Below, piece after piece: positions 36,594-45,067 of a stretch of DNA of 64,000 nucleotides. Every line of letters starts with the position of its first letter. Position 1 is the first letter of the stretch. The notes under the pieces are model-generated. The model did no database searches. It was not told the origin of the DNA and was given only the letters and a program-made list of their open reading frames with translations. The stretch lies in contig NC_087064.1 of the NCBI RefSeq assembly GCF_963678635.1, forward strand, positions 50,451,346 to 50,515,345. The letters run 5' to 3'. Source of the DNA: Symsagittifera roscoffensis. Taxonomy: Eukaryota > Xenacoelomorpha > Acoela > Convolutidae. A program made the translations under genes and the position numbers.

Positions 36594-36718
36594 AAATTTT
36601 GGGGTCCTAATTATTGGTCCTGATTAATTATATGAATCATATTAATTGTTATGCTTGTTTAGGGTAAATGAACTTTCGACCTAGTTGAAATTTGTTAGTG
36701 AACGGGGAATTGACTTTT

Positions 36719-36733
36719 ATGGTATATAATAAA
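36719..36733 (+). promoter_or_regulatory. TATA-like promoter candidate of the left gene array
   Basis: The bases ggtatataataaaaa lie about 150 bases upstream of the first ORF, in the only sizeable non-coding space between the left TIR and the gene array. No transcription start can be fixed from sequence. Confidence 0.35.
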
Positions 36734-36878
36734 AATTCGCCGGCCATTTTGGCAGCGTAGCTTAAATGTTGGCAGCAGTAAACTAATTCCTTAACTTGAC
36801 CTAAATTTTATGGTGAAAAGGCAGTAAATTGAAATTACTCTCAAAAGGCGGCGGCCGTTTCTGGGCAAAATATACCAA

Positions 36879-37448
36879 ATGATAAAATTGTCAAATTTTG
36901 AAATAAGAAAAATGAAATTAGAGGGAACTTGGTGTACTGAAGATATTGATAATGAACATTTACAATTAAGAGTGTTTTCAACCGCAGAAAAAAACTCATT
37001 TTTCAAATTATGTAATGAACGCTACGTCGTCTTCCTCGAAAGGGCAAAGGAAATTTCAAAGAAAGAATACGAGTTGATTTTCAAAGAACAATTTTATTTG
37101 AGTGAGCTTCAACAAATCTCTTGGTGCATTTCTACAAAACAAAAGTATGGCACTGTGAGCGATTTGAATATTGCTGATTATGAAAACGTTTTCGACTATT
37201 CGTTTGACTTTAACTCATTATGGGTTGATAAAGACTTGGAGAGAAAAATCCGTCTATGTTTCAACAAGCTATCAAAATACAAAAAACTTCCGGTGGTTTA
37301 TTTAATTATTTACCACCGTTATCTTAATGAGTCTAAATGGTATTTGCAAGGTCACTTTTATTTCCACTGGCTTGAAATTCAGCAGGTTGGAGAGGTGTTG
37401 GAAAAAATAAATAATGAAATTGCAAAAAAGCAGAGTAACTCCTATTGA
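36879..37448 (+). CDS. Polinton accessory protein, unknown, 189 aa
   Basis: First gene of the left arm. The ATG at 36,879 gives 189 residues; a second ATG at 36,912 would give 178. The protein has mixed charge, many Tyr, Phe and Trp residues and no recognised motif or membrane segment. It overlaps the next ORF by 35 bases in another frame. It could be an element-specific early protein. No homology asserted. Confidence 0.7.
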   Translation: MIKLSNFEIRKMKLEGTWCTEDIDNEHLQLRVFSTAEKNSFFKLCNERYVVFLERAKEISKKEYELIFKEQFYLSELQQISWCISTKQKYGTVSDLNIADYENVFDYSFDFNSLWVDKDLERKIRLCFNKLSKYKKLPVVYLIIYHRYLNESKWYLQGHFYFHWLEIQQVGEVLEKINNEIAKKQSNSY

Positions 37449-37848
37449 TTTGAAAATAATTCACGAAATTTATACGTCTTTGAAACAAACTTATCCTGAT
37501 AATTCTAACCGACGCAACTATTTTCTAGCTGCATGTTCTCTGTTTTTTGTTAGTTCTGATAACCTTAACTACGACATTTTAATTAAGTTGAGACCTTATG
37601 GTGGCTTGATTGGTATTGATAACTCTTCCTTGGACAAATATTTGAAAAATTCCAAAATTTTACGATTGCACGCTATTTTGCACGATGCGGCCGGATTTAT
37701 ACACGAATTTTATCAACAGGGTCCCACGTACTGTTACATGTTGCCCTGGAACTGTAACAACAGCTTATTGGGACATTTGAGTGGAATAGCGTTCTGCCTT
37801 TTCATTAAGTTGAAAAAACCAGAAGTTTATCATTTACTAGAATGCTAG
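37414..37848 (+). CDS. Polinton accessory protein with HDAAG motif, 144 aa
   Basis: Starts inside the end of the previous gene and overlaps the next one by seven bases. The C-terminal half has LHAILHDAAGFIHEFY, then GPTYCYMLPW and LLGHLSGIAF. Similar His-Asp-Ala and Gly-Pro-x-Tyr blocks occur, as I recall, in small proteins of other Polintons and adintoviruses. The His/Asp pair could be catalytic or metal-binding, but no enzyme family can be named. Confidence 0.7.
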   Translation: MKLQKSRVTPIDLKIIHEIYTSLKQTYPDNSNRRNYFLAACSLFFVSSDNLNYDILIKLRPYGGLIGIDNSSLDKYLKNSKILRLHAILHDAAGFIHEFYQQGPTYCYMLPWNCNNSLLGHLSGIAFCLFIKLKKPEVYHLLEC

Positions 37849-38411
37849 GCGAGAGATCAGTTGTGCTTGACGTGGAAGGCTTTCGTTACAAGAAAAACGC
37901 CTTTGTGGTTAAAGAATTAGCAATAACAACTTCAGACTACAGCGATCGACTCATTTTCCTACCTCCAGTGAATTTCAATATACTACCAAAGCTTGAACAA
38001 AAAGCTTACAACTGGTTAACTAATTATTTACACGGTCTCCATTGGGAAAACGGTGATTATCTTTATATAAACTTGAATCAAATACTTCAGAGTTTTGTGC
38101 TGAGAAATCCTGGTGCCGTTTTTTACGCTAAAGGAAAAGAAAAGACAGAATTTTTGGCCAAGTACTTGGACCGAAAGATTGAAAACCTAGATGATTTGGG
38201 CTGTCCTCGGGTTGAAAACTTATATTTTAAAAATTATCCAAGTTGCAATAAACATATTCCACATTACAACTCCAGGAATCATTGTGCCTTGAAGAAAACC
38301 AAGGTTTTTTATGATTGGTTGAAAAATGAACAACAGCGAGAGATCAGCGAAAGTGGAGACATACCTATCACAAAATTCAATGCTTTGTGCGTGGATGACT
38401 CCAGAGGGTGA
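37842..38411 (+). CDS. Possible DEDD-like exonuclease-fold protein, 189 aa
   Basis: Residues 9-12 read LDVEG, a DxE first motif at the end of a predicted strand. The middle has VFYAKGKEKTEFLAKYL, and the C-terminal part has a Cys/His-rich stretch (CNKHIPHYNSRNHCALKKT). This order resembles RNase H-fold/DEDD exonuclease-like proteins seen in invertebrate virus-like elements; the later catalytic aspartates are not obvious, so the fold is an inference. It might act in processing or repair during element replication. Overlaps both neighbours. Confidence 0.6.
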   Translation: MLGERSVVLDVEGFRYKKNAFVVKELAITTSDYSDRLIFLPPVNFNILPKLEQKAYNWLTNYLHGLHWENGDYLYINLNQILQSFVLRNPGAVFYAKGKEKTEFLAKYLDRKIENLDDLGCPRVENLYFKNYPSCNKHIPHYNSRNHCALKKTKVFYDWLKNEQQREISESGDIPITKFNALCVDDSRG

Positions 38412-38667
38412 TATTAAAATTTCATTAACGAGAATAGAGCGTATTGATTGCAGTGGCCAAATTGTTCAGAGGAAGGAGCAAATAATAATTTCCGAAGAAG
38501 AGTTGTCTACGTTGAAGAGGTTTTTTCCAGTTATTGATCAATTTGTATACTTCCAGAGATTCAAGTTTATCAGAAATGTTAGCCAGCAAGCGAGGAGTAT
38601 GTCTTCCCGAACTAGTCTTAGTACCCAAACGTCAGCCAGGAGTTCAGATGGATCTAAACAGCAGTGA
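38326..38667 (+). CDS. Polinton accessory protein, unknown, 113 aa
   Basis: The ATG lies 86 bases inside the preceding gene, in another frame. The centre (WMTPEGDIKISLTRIER, later IIISEEELSTLKRFF) has strand-then-helix character, vaguely like PC4-type single-strand-binding domains. The tail is Ser/Thr/Arg/Gln-rich. No confident family. Confidence 0.6.
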   Translation: MNNSERSAKVETYLSQNSMLCAWMTPEGDIKISLTRIERIDCSGQIVQRKEQIIISEEELSTLKRFFPVIDQFVYFQRFKFIRNVSQQARSMSSRTSLSTQTSARSSDGSKQQ

Positions 38668-38830
38668 ATTGCCAGATGAGATTAAGACGATTGTGAAAGA
38701 GGATACTGTGAAGAAAATAATGTACTACAAAAAAACCGCAAATATCCCAGCAAACTTTGTTTTAGAAATGCATGACATAAATGATAGAGATTTCACACGT
38801 TATGAAATTTTTTACTGTTCTCAAAAGTAA
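38576..38830 (+). CDS. Polinton accessory protein, unknown, 84 aa
   Basis: I chose the ATG at 38,576 (MLASKRGVCLPE); an upstream in-frame ATG at 38,534 lies deeper in the previous gene. It overlaps that gene by 92 bases. Short, mixed charge, no motif. Coding is supported mainly by its place in the dense array. Confidence 0.5.
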   Translation: MLASKRGVCLPELVLVPKRQPGVQMDLNSSELPDEIKTIVKEDTVKKIMYYKKTANIPANFVLEMHDINDRDFTRYEIFYCSQK

Positions 38831-38902
38831 TTTAATTTTTTACAAGCTTCATTCGCAGAGAGAAAAAGTCTAACGCAGTCTGTAGAATAAATAGTTTCTC
38901 AA

Positions 38903-39187
38903 ATGTCAGAAGCAACAACAGCAGTAGATGAACCTGACGCAACATTAGTAACAGAGTTTGTTTATAACGAGACAAACAGTGAAAAAAAATCATGGAAGTT
39001 TTGTAACAATGTAACTTTGCCAAGGTCTGAAGTAGTTTTTGTTGCGCAAATGGTAGTAATTCTAATTTTACTAACTTTCTGCATTCTCAAACTTTCTTTC
39101 ACTAAATTAAGTTGCGAAGAAACGTCAGTTTGGTTCTCGATTTTATCAGGCTTGGTTGGTTACGTACTACCAAACCCAAGAATATGA
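38903..39187 (+). CDS. Small two-helix membrane protein of the Polinton
   Basis: 94 residues. After a 40-residue acidic N-terminus comes a strong transmembrane helix (VVFVAQMVVILILLTFCIL), then a short loop with Cys and a second hydrophobic segment ending VGYVLPNPRI. The C-terminal LLPNP-like ending is, as I recall, a recurrent feature of small membrane proteins next to the ATPase in Polintons and adintoviruses. Its TGA overlaps the ATG of the ATPase gene (ATGA). May serve in virion entry or assembly at membranes; unproven. Confidence 0.75.
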   Translation: MSEATTAVDEPDATLVTEFVYNETNSEKKSWKFCNNVTLPRSEVVFVAQMVVILILLTFCILKLSFTKLSCEETSVWFSILSGLVGYVLPNPRI

Positions 39188-39885
39188 ATAAAGTGATTGA
39201 TACTTCGACAAGAATTTTTATGGCGATAGTGGGACCTTCAGGATCCGGGAAAACTGAGTTAATTTTGAAACTTCTGATGGGAAATACTTTTTACCCTAAA
39301 TTTGGAACCGTTCTATATCTTTACAAAGAGATGCAACCTGCATTCTCAGAAAAAGTGTCTTCTCGCGAAGTGAATATGGAGTTCATGAAATTCGACGGAT
39401 TCGAATCTGTGAGAAAATTAGAAAATGTTCTTCTAGTTTTCGATGATTCATGTGAAGACATCTATAATGACAAGGAATTTGTTAGGTTAGCGACAGCGGG
39501 TAGACATAGAGGGATAGATGTAATATATGTTAAGCATAACCTGTTTCAACAAAGTCGATGGTCGCGTACGATTGATTTGAACACTTCACACATCATTCTG
39601 TTCAAATCGCCTCGCGACGTTCAGCAACTAGATCTATTAGGAAGACAATTGAATGTATCAAAATTTTTGAGAAACTGTTACGAATTAGCTACCAGAGACT
39701 CTTTTGGACATCTTCTAATCGACTTGGACCCCCGTACATCAGATTGTTTGAGATATTGTTCAAATATCACACCACCTGGGCCAACAGTTTTTTATTTACC
39801 CTTATCTGAAGCAGAAACTACTCCAATCACAAATGAAAAAGAAAAACTTATCTATTCTGCGGCATATGGTACAACTGAAACCTGA
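39184..39885 (+). CDS. A32/FtsK-like genome-packaging ATPase
   Basis: 233 residues from the ATG at 39,184, which overlaps the upstream stop as ATGA; an in-frame ATG at 39,112 would overlap the membrane gene by 76 bases and is less likely. Walker A is GPSGSGKT at residues 17-24. Walker B is VLLVFDD at residues 82-88. A conserved ATAGRHRG follows. Length and layout fit Polinton/adintovirus and virophage packaging ATPases, which pump DNA into preformed capsids. One of the six Polinton hallmark genes. Confidence 0.93.
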   Translation: MNKVIDTSTRIFMAIVGPSGSGKTELILKLLMGNTFYPKFGTVLYLYKEMQPAFSEKVSSREVNMEFMKFDGFESVRKLENVLLVFDDSCEDIYNDKEFVRLATAGRHRGIDVIYVKHNLFQQSRWSRTIDLNTSHIILFKSPRDVQQLDLLGRQLNVSKFLRNCYELATRDSFGHLLIDLDPRTSDCLRYCSNITPPGPTVFYLPLSEAETTPITNEKEKLIYSAAYGTTET

Positions 39886-40138
39886 CCAGCTAAGAAGATT
39901 AATTAGAAAAACTTCAAATCGTGAGATCATAACACTTGTTTGTGAATGTTTGCTCAATGTAGTCAATGGAAACGTACCCGTTAAAATCGCAAACATCGAA
40001 CGATTCGAGACAGCATACAAATACTTATTAACTCCAAAAACCAGTGTTGTCAAAAAACGTGCGATTATTTTGAGTAAAGAAGGCTTCCATTTAGTTCGAC
40101 AAATACTTTATTTTTGTTACAAGTACCTCACAACTTAA
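39833..40138 (+). CDS. Small conserved Polinton protein downstream of ATPase
   Basis: 101 residues starting 53 bases inside the ATPase gene; a second ATG at 39,866 would give 90. It contains VVNGNVPVK and a KKRAIILSKEGFHLVRQIL ending. From memory, small Polinton proteins with an NGN block followed by a KR-(I/L)L-x-x-GF ending are common, with unknown role. The TAA shares its last base with the next ATG (TAATG). Confidence 0.7.
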   Translation: MKKKNLSILRHMVQLKPDQLRRLIRKTSNREIITLVCECLLNVVNGNVPVKIANIERFETAYKYLLTPKTSVVKKRAIILSKEGFHLVRQILYFCYKYLTT

Positions 40139-40998
40139 TGATGACTGCTGAAGAATTCATTCTAATTCCGAAACATTTATATGTTAAAGAGCAGCCACAT
40201 GCTGCACGTGTTCTTCATGATAATAATATTAAACATAAAAATGCTCAACTGTCCTATCTTAACCGGCTTAGACCCCAATTACCTCCACAAACTAGTAAGA
40301 CTACTGCAACGAAGGAAACATTTACGGATAATGTTGAGCCCCAACAAGAACAGCTTAAACTGTTAACGGACGATGAAGAAGTACCGGTCGAACGTGTTAA
40401 AGACGAAAAACTAGAAGAGAAACACAATAGACAGACCGAAAGCATTTTAGGACAGTTACAAGTTTTAGAAGACAAAAAATTTGTTAGAGCAAAAACCGTA
40501 CTTGAAATTATAGAAAATTCAGAAAGAGTAACCATAAACCATGACAATGAGGTGATATATGTAGATAAAGTACCAACAGGACTTAAAGCTACAATATTTT
40601 TATACGACATACAACAACCAACGAAAAAACTACACAATCCGGCGTTCATTAACATTTTAACTGCTCTCAACTTGAATGAAAACCTGGTAATAAATCGAAA
40701 TGCCAAACACGCGGTTCAGTCAGCGTCTTTTAACGCTCAAGAGAAACGAGAACCCGGACCCTCAAGAACCCGCTCAACATCGCCCACTTGGCAGGAAAAA
40801 AGTAGTGCAAACCTTAAGAGAAGTAAAAAACACAAACGAAAAAGTCTCAGCGGTAATAGAAAAACCCAAAACCAAAAACGTGAAAAAGAGTCAGAAGAAG
40901 GCTCTGACTCATACGGAACGCCCCATAACGATTCAGATTCTCCAACGTCAGAAAAGACGAAGGCGCAAACAAAACAATGGGAAAATTACCAAGATTGA
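40138..40998 (+). CDS. Unknown Polinton protein overlapping the integrase
   Basis: 286 residues from the ATG at 40,138. The N-terminus (EEFILIPKHLY, later QLSYLNRLRP) resembles a recurrent Polinton/adintovirus protein of unknown function. A Gln/Glu/Lys-rich middle and a strongly basic Arg/Ser/Lys-rich tail (KRSKKHKRKSLSGNRK) follow. The last 299 bases are also read in another frame as the N-terminus of integrase. Such a tail would suit DNA or RNA binding inside a virion; this is inference. Confidence 0.7.
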   Translation: MMTAEEFILIPKHLYVKEQPHAARVLHDNNIKHKNAQLSYLNRLRPQLPPQTSKTTATKETFTDNVEPQQEQLKLLTDDEEVPVERVKDEKLEEKHNRQTESILGQLQVLEDKKFVRAKTVLEIIENSERVTINHDNEVIYVDKVPTGLKATIFLYDIQQPTKKLHNPAFINILTALNLNENLVINRNAKHAVQSASFNAQEKREPGPSRTRSTSPTWQEKSSANLKRSKKHKRKSLSGNRKTQNQKREKESEEGSDSYGTPHNDSDSPTSEKTKAQTKQWENYQD

Positions 40999-41920
40999 AG
41001 AAAAATTGTTGAAAACTAAATACAGTGACAAAGGTCCCGCGTTATTTGGTAGTGTGAACAACTTGATAAAAGCAAGCAATTTGTCGCGAAAGAAAGTTAA
41101 ACATTTCCTTCATACTGAACCTGCTTACACAAAATATCGAACTGTGATCCGAAAAACGCCGCGACTCAAGGTCATAGTTTACGATATCGACGAAATCTGG
41201 TCATTAGATCTGGCCTTTGTTGATAAACTTGCCCAGTACAACCATGATGTTAAGTATCTGCTTGTTGCAGTTGACTGCATGTCCCGCTATCTCAGAGTGC
41301 AACCCTTGAAATCAAAGTATGCTACTACAACAGCAGAAGCGTTCAAACTAATGATAACGACAAAACAACCGGAAAAAGTATGGGTGGACAAGGGCACAGA
41401 GTTTAAAGGGTCCTTCGAAGCATTATGTAAAAAGAAAGGCATAAACACATATAGCACAGAGAGCGAGAAAAAGTCCGCATTCGCTGAGAGAAATATCCGT
41501 TCCTTGAAAAATCTTATTTATAAGTACTTGGAGGATAAATGGACTTACTCATACATTGACAAATTGCAAGATTTTGTCAATGCAATTAATTCGAGAACAA
41601 ATCGTGTCACAAATCTTGCACCAAATAAAGTAACTAAAAAAGATGTTCCTCGCCTGATTTCATTAAGAGCAGAACAGTCTTTGAAGTTAGTTCGACGTCC
41701 AAAGCTTTATGTTGGTGATTATGTTAGACTTGCCAAAGTAGACATACGTTTTCGCAAGGGTTACAAACAATCGTTCACCGATGAAGTGTTTGAAGTTTTT
41801 GACATACCAACACGAAATCCCCCGATATACAATTTGATTGATTCTAACAGAGAACCGATTGAGGGAAAATTTTACGAGTCTGAACTGATTCGCGTTCTGG
41901 AGAAGGACAATCATGACTGA
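40700..41920 (+). CDS. Polinton integrase (retroviral-type, DDE)
   Basis: 406 residues. The core starts near residue 108 with KYSDKGPALFGSVNNL, a typical entry to Polinton integrases. Catalytic residues are D170 (WSLDLAF), D230 (WVDKGTEF) and E263 (AFAERN), spaced Dx59Dx32E. A C-terminal SH3/chromo-like segment (LYVGDYVRL to YESELIRVL) ends the protein. The first ~100 residues are basic and overlap the upstream gene. Whether translation begins at 40,700 or further in (no ATG near the core start) is unclear. The enzyme inserts the element and makes the 6-bp duplication. Confidence 0.93.
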   Translation: MPNTRFSQRLLTLKRNENPDPQEPAQHRPLGRKKVVQTLREVKNTNEKVSAVIEKPKTKNVKKSQKKALTHTERPITIQILQRQKRRRRKQNNGKITKIEEKLLKTKYSDKGPALFGSVNNLIKASNLSRKKVKHFLHTEPAYTKYRTVIRKTPRLKVIVYDIDEIWSLDLAFVDKLAQYNHDVKYLLVAVDCMSRYLRVQPLKSKYATTTAEAFKLMITTKQPEKVWVDKGTEFKGSFEALCKKKGINTYSTESEKKSAFAERNIRSLKNLIYKYLEDKWTYSYIDKLQDFVNAINSRTNRVTNLAPNKVTKKDVPRLISLRAEQSLKLVRRPKLYVGDYVRLAKVDIRFRKGYKQSFTDEVFEVFDIPTRNPPIYNLIDSNREPIEGKFYESELIRVLEKDNHD

Positions 41921-42806
41921 GGGCACTTCCGACAGTCTTTTCACCCATAATGTTCCCCCTTCCTTCACAATTACCCTAGTTTCATCTGCATCAATGAACG
42001 TTTTTAAGGATAACACTCTGGCCAACTTCAAAAATCTCCTGAGTGAAGAAATAAATTTGCAAGGTGAATGGAGAGTAGCAGTTACAGAAATTACCTTCCC
42101 TACTCAGATAAACAACGTAACTGACAACAACATTGTGTACTACAAAAAAGATCGGGTTATAGCAAGCATGAAAGTTGAGAAAGACAAGATCTCCAGACCT
42201 TACCTTGGAGAAACAGCAAAATTAACAAAAGGAGAATATACGAGCATTGATCAAATACTGGACGAGATTCGTCGAAAGACAGAATTAGAGAAATTGGATT
42301 ACGTAATAGATCCAATAACCAAACATCTTTCCTTATGGCTGCATTATTGGGAAGGTATAACTTTTTCAAGCCCGCAAATTCCTAGTCTACTTGGATTCAA
42401 AGGCGTCAGAGATGGAACTGGTTATCATATAGGTTACAAACAAGGAAGCACGAAACATAGCACATTCTCTACCCAAGATCTTATTGCTGACTATCCCGTT
42501 GATGTATGCGCTGGTACTCAGCTTATGTTTATTTATCTGGACATAATTCATTATCAAATAGTCGGAGACACAAAAGCACCCCTTTTACGAGTCATTGATA
42601 CAAATCGTCGAGTGAAAAACGGTTACGCATGTACAATTGAACCGAATCATCGTAAAGTGTTTAGTAATTTGGATTTTAAAAAACTTTTGGTCAATAATAT
42701 TTCCAATATTTCTGTGAACTTGCGCACAGAAACTGGAGGACTTGTTCCTTTCGCTGGAGGGGGAAAAGTTGTTCTGACTTTGAAATTTCAAAAGTTTAGC
42801 AATTGA
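41913..42806 (+). CDS. Penton-like minor capsid protein
   Basis: 297 residues; the ATG overlaps the integrase stop by eight bases. The N-terminus (SFTITLVSSASMNVFKDN, then TLANFKNLLSEEINLQGEW and VAVTEITFP) is the signature of Polinton/adintovirus single-jelly-roll minor capsid proteins, which form the fivefold vertices. Length fits the family. It lies just before the pX-like and major capsid genes, as in other Polintons. Confidence 0.9.
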   Translation: MTEGTSDSLFTHNVPPSFTITLVSSASMNVFKDNTLANFKNLLSEEINLQGEWRVAVTEITFPTQINNVTDNNIVYYKKDRVIASMKVEKDKISRPYLGETAKLTKGEYTSIDQILDEIRRKTELEKLDYVIDPITKHLSLWLHYWEGITFSSPQIPSLLGFKGVRDGTGYHIGYKQGSTKHSTFSTQDLIADYPVDVCAGTQLMFIYLDIIHYQIVGDTKAPLLRVIDTNRRVKNGYACTIEPNHRKVFSNLDFKKLLVNNISNISVNLRTETGGLVPFAGGGKVVLTLKFQKFSN

Positions 42807-42811
42807 TCAAA

Positions 42812-43219
42812 ATGGATTCATATTACCACAACCAAGCAAACCTACCACATTTCTCGGGGCATTATAGACAACGAGGCAGTGGCTTCGGTGCATTAGCCTT
42901 GGGAATAGGAAGAGTCGCACTTCCACTGGCTCGAAAATTTGTGATACCCGCGGCTAAAAAAATCGGAAAAGAACTACTTCTTCAGGCAGCTCCAGAACTG
43001 ATAGAAGTTGCAACAAAAAGAAAAAGTCCTAAGCAGGCACTCAAAAGCACCGTTAGAAAAACAATCAAAAAGCAAGTAGGAGGAGGAAGTAGATCTCGGA
43101 AAAGTCATCCGAAAAGAACGACGGCGTTTAAACGAAAAACGAGACGCGTCATTCCCAGAAAACGAACTGCACAGAGAAGTCGCTCCGATTTCTTTACAAG
43201 GGTTAAAAATGATTTCTAA
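42812..43219 (+). CDS. pX/pVI-like basic core or membrane-active protein
   Basis: 135 residues from the ATG at 42,812. It begins MDSYYHNQANLPHFSG and QRGSGFGALALGIG, the Tyr-Tyr then Gly-rich start typical of Polinton/adintovirus pX-like proteins. An amphipathic, hydrophobic stretch (LALGIGRVALPLARKF) follows. The second half is an Arg/Lys-rich tail ending KRTAQRSRSDFF. Related adenoviral proteins condense DNA or disrupt membranes. Overlaps the MCP start by 11 bases. Confidence 0.8.
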   Translation: MDSYYHNQANLPHFSGHYRQRGSGFGALALGIGRVALPLARKFVIPAAKKIGKELLLQAAPELIEVATKRKSPKQALKSTVRKTIKKQVGGGSRSRKSHPKRTTAFKRKTRRVIPRKRTAQRSRSDFFTRVKNDF

Positions 43220-44525
43220 TTTAATCCCGAGTGAAGCAACTCACAGCTCCTTGGACTTATTTGAGAAACCGCCTTTGCTTGTCACTTTTGAAAATGCATT
43301 CACCCAAAAAATTGGACCTTCCTACTCCCCTGATGGTCCTATGCTAGAGTTTGAAGTACTCGGCGACAGAAATAATTTCATCGATCTTCAACGTACTCGT
43401 TTGGAAATAGTTGCACGAATTGTTCGAAGCAATGGAAACGTGCTTCGAACACATGCTACAGAGGCGGCAAACAGAGATACGCCGTATTTTGTTAACAATC
43501 CTTTATCTTCATTATTTTCTGAGTGTACACTGTCTCTGAATGGTGAAAAAATATCAACTACCAATGCTAATTTTGCCCATAAAAGCTTTATTGAGACCGA
43601 GTTTTCATACGGTAATGATGCCAAGAAAACATGGTTGGCTTGTCAAGGTTATTATTATGAAGAAAATCCATCAGCCATTGACGGTGCTGGAAGGAGAGCT
43701 GATGATGTTACGGAGCGTAAAGGTCTCGTTGCGGCCTCGAGCGAGCTGAAGCTATTTGGTAAAATTGCTTGCGATTTTTTGTCGTGTGACAAGCATCTAC
43801 TTAGCGGTGTGACAATAAGATTGTCTCTTAGACGTTCTCCTAATGATTTTGTTGTCATATCTGAAGATGCAGCTAAACACTACAAGGTCCAAATAATCGA
43901 AGCTAACCTCTATGTCAGAAAGATGACTGTGACTGACTATGTTCTCTCATCAATAGAAAAAACTTTGTTGAAGAACCCGGCAATTTACAATTACATCGAA
44001 GTAGTACCAAAAACGTTTCTCGCAACTGCAGGAGTACAAAGCTGGCGACAAGAGGATGTTTTTGCAAAAGAACCTGTTCGAAGAATGATAGTAGCAATGA
44101 GCATAAACGAAGCATATTTGGGTACTAATAGAACAAACCCTTTTCATTACCAGAAATTTGGGTTGAATGAGATCATTGTTTACAGAAACGGTCTACCCAT
44201 TGCCGGAACTCCCATCTCAACATCAGACAATAAAAGAATTTATTACAATACGCTTGAGGCTCTTGATTTTGTTTTAAACACTAGTCATGGAATCAGTCTC
44301 GCTAATTATGATAATCATTATATTATGGCTTTTGATCTCACGTCTACTCAGGAGGCTTCACACGATTTTATTCATCCTGAATTGACCAATTGCACTATTT
44401 CGCTCGAACTCAAGTTTGACGCAGGTCTCGCTAATAACGTCGAGTTATTGTTTATGGGAGAGCGTGCATCAACAGTTTATGTGCGTTCAGATAGAAAAAT
44501 TACCAAAAACACTCTTATGACCTAA
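43209..44525 (+). CDS. Double-jelly-roll major capsid protein
   Basis: 438 residues, within the size range of Polinton/adintovirus hexon-like proteins. The conserved entry is LDLFEKPPLLVTFENAF, then MLEFEVLGDRNNFIDL, matching the family's first jelly roll. A second beta-rich half begins after about residue 230. No stop or frameshift. Forms trimeric capsomers of an icosahedral shell together with the penton protein. Followed after seven bases by the maturation protease. Confidence 0.92.
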   Translation: MISNLIPSEATHSSLDLFEKPPLLVTFENAFTQKIGPSYSPDGPMLEFEVLGDRNNFIDLQRTRLEIVARIVRSNGNVLRTHATEAANRDTPYFVNNPLSSLFSECTLSLNGEKISTTNANFAHKSFIETEFSYGNDAKKTWLACQGYYYEENPSAIDGAGRRADDVTERKGLVAASSELKLFGKIACDFLSCDKHLLSGVTIRLSLRRSPNDFVVISEDAAKHYKVQIIEANLYVRKMTVTDYVLSSIEKTLLKNPAIYNYIEVVPKTFLATAGVQSWRQEDVFAKEPVRRMIVAMSINEAYLGTNRTNPFHYQKFGLNEIIVYRNGLPIAGTPISTSDNKRIYYNTLEALDFVLNTSHGISLANYDNHYIMAFDLTSTQEASHDFIHPELTNCTISLELKFDAGLANNVELLFMGERASTVYVRSDRKITKNTLMT

Positions 44526-44532
44526 GATAGAC

Positions 44533-44970
44533 ATGGATAATCTTCAACTAGTAGAAATTATTAACCGTTGTAAACATTTGAAACATCGCTTTAGAGGTGT
44601 TTTTCCGGCAGATTTGCCATGCTCTTCAGTACTGAAAAACGATAATACGTTCATGATTATGAATGCCTCACCATCGGATCAACCTGGAACCCACTGGTTG
44701 CTTTTTGCTCAAACTGGAGGACAGATATTCTTCGCAGATCCTCTAGGTAAACGATTATGTGATTATCCCCTCGTGTACAAGAATATGCGACGAACAATTC
44801 ACGAGGGAAATCAGCTACTGTTGAAAAAACCAATACAATCAGCTGATTCAGTGTTATGCGGACTTTATTGTATTTATGTTGCTCATGTTATAATTACAAA
44901 CAAATTTCCAATAGGTTTCAAACTTAATGATCATGATTTGATAAGATTTGCCAAACATATGTTATTCTAA
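44533..44970 (+). CDS. Adenain-like maturation cysteine protease
   Basis: 145 residues. The catalytic set is fully visible: His54 in GTHWLLF, Asp69 in FADPLG, Gln102 and Cys109 in DSVLCGLYC. The seven-residue spacing between Gln and Cys matches adenovirus protease. It is shorter than adenain but normal for Polintons. It would cleave capsid precursors such as the pX-like or minor capsid protein. Last gene of the continuous plus-strand array. Confidence 0.93.
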   Translation: MDNLQLVEIINRCKHLKHRFRGVFPADLPCSSVLKNDNTFMIMNASPSDQPGTHWLLFAQTGGQIFFADPLGKRLCDYPLVYKNMRRTIHEGNQLLLKKPIQSADSVLCGLYCIYVAHVIITNKFPIGFKLNDHDLIRFAKHMLF

Positions 44971-45067
44971 ATTAATTTATTGATGTTTTTGTAAAATTTA
45001 TAAATTCGTTTTTTTTTTTCAATTCATTCTTATTAACAACAAAGTTTTTTTCTGCAAGTTTATGTGA

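Noticed and set aside
40254-40706. Minus-strand ORF of 150 codons
   Set aside because: It lies entirely antisense to the well-supported gene at 40,138-40,998 and is Ser/Cys-rich without a motif.
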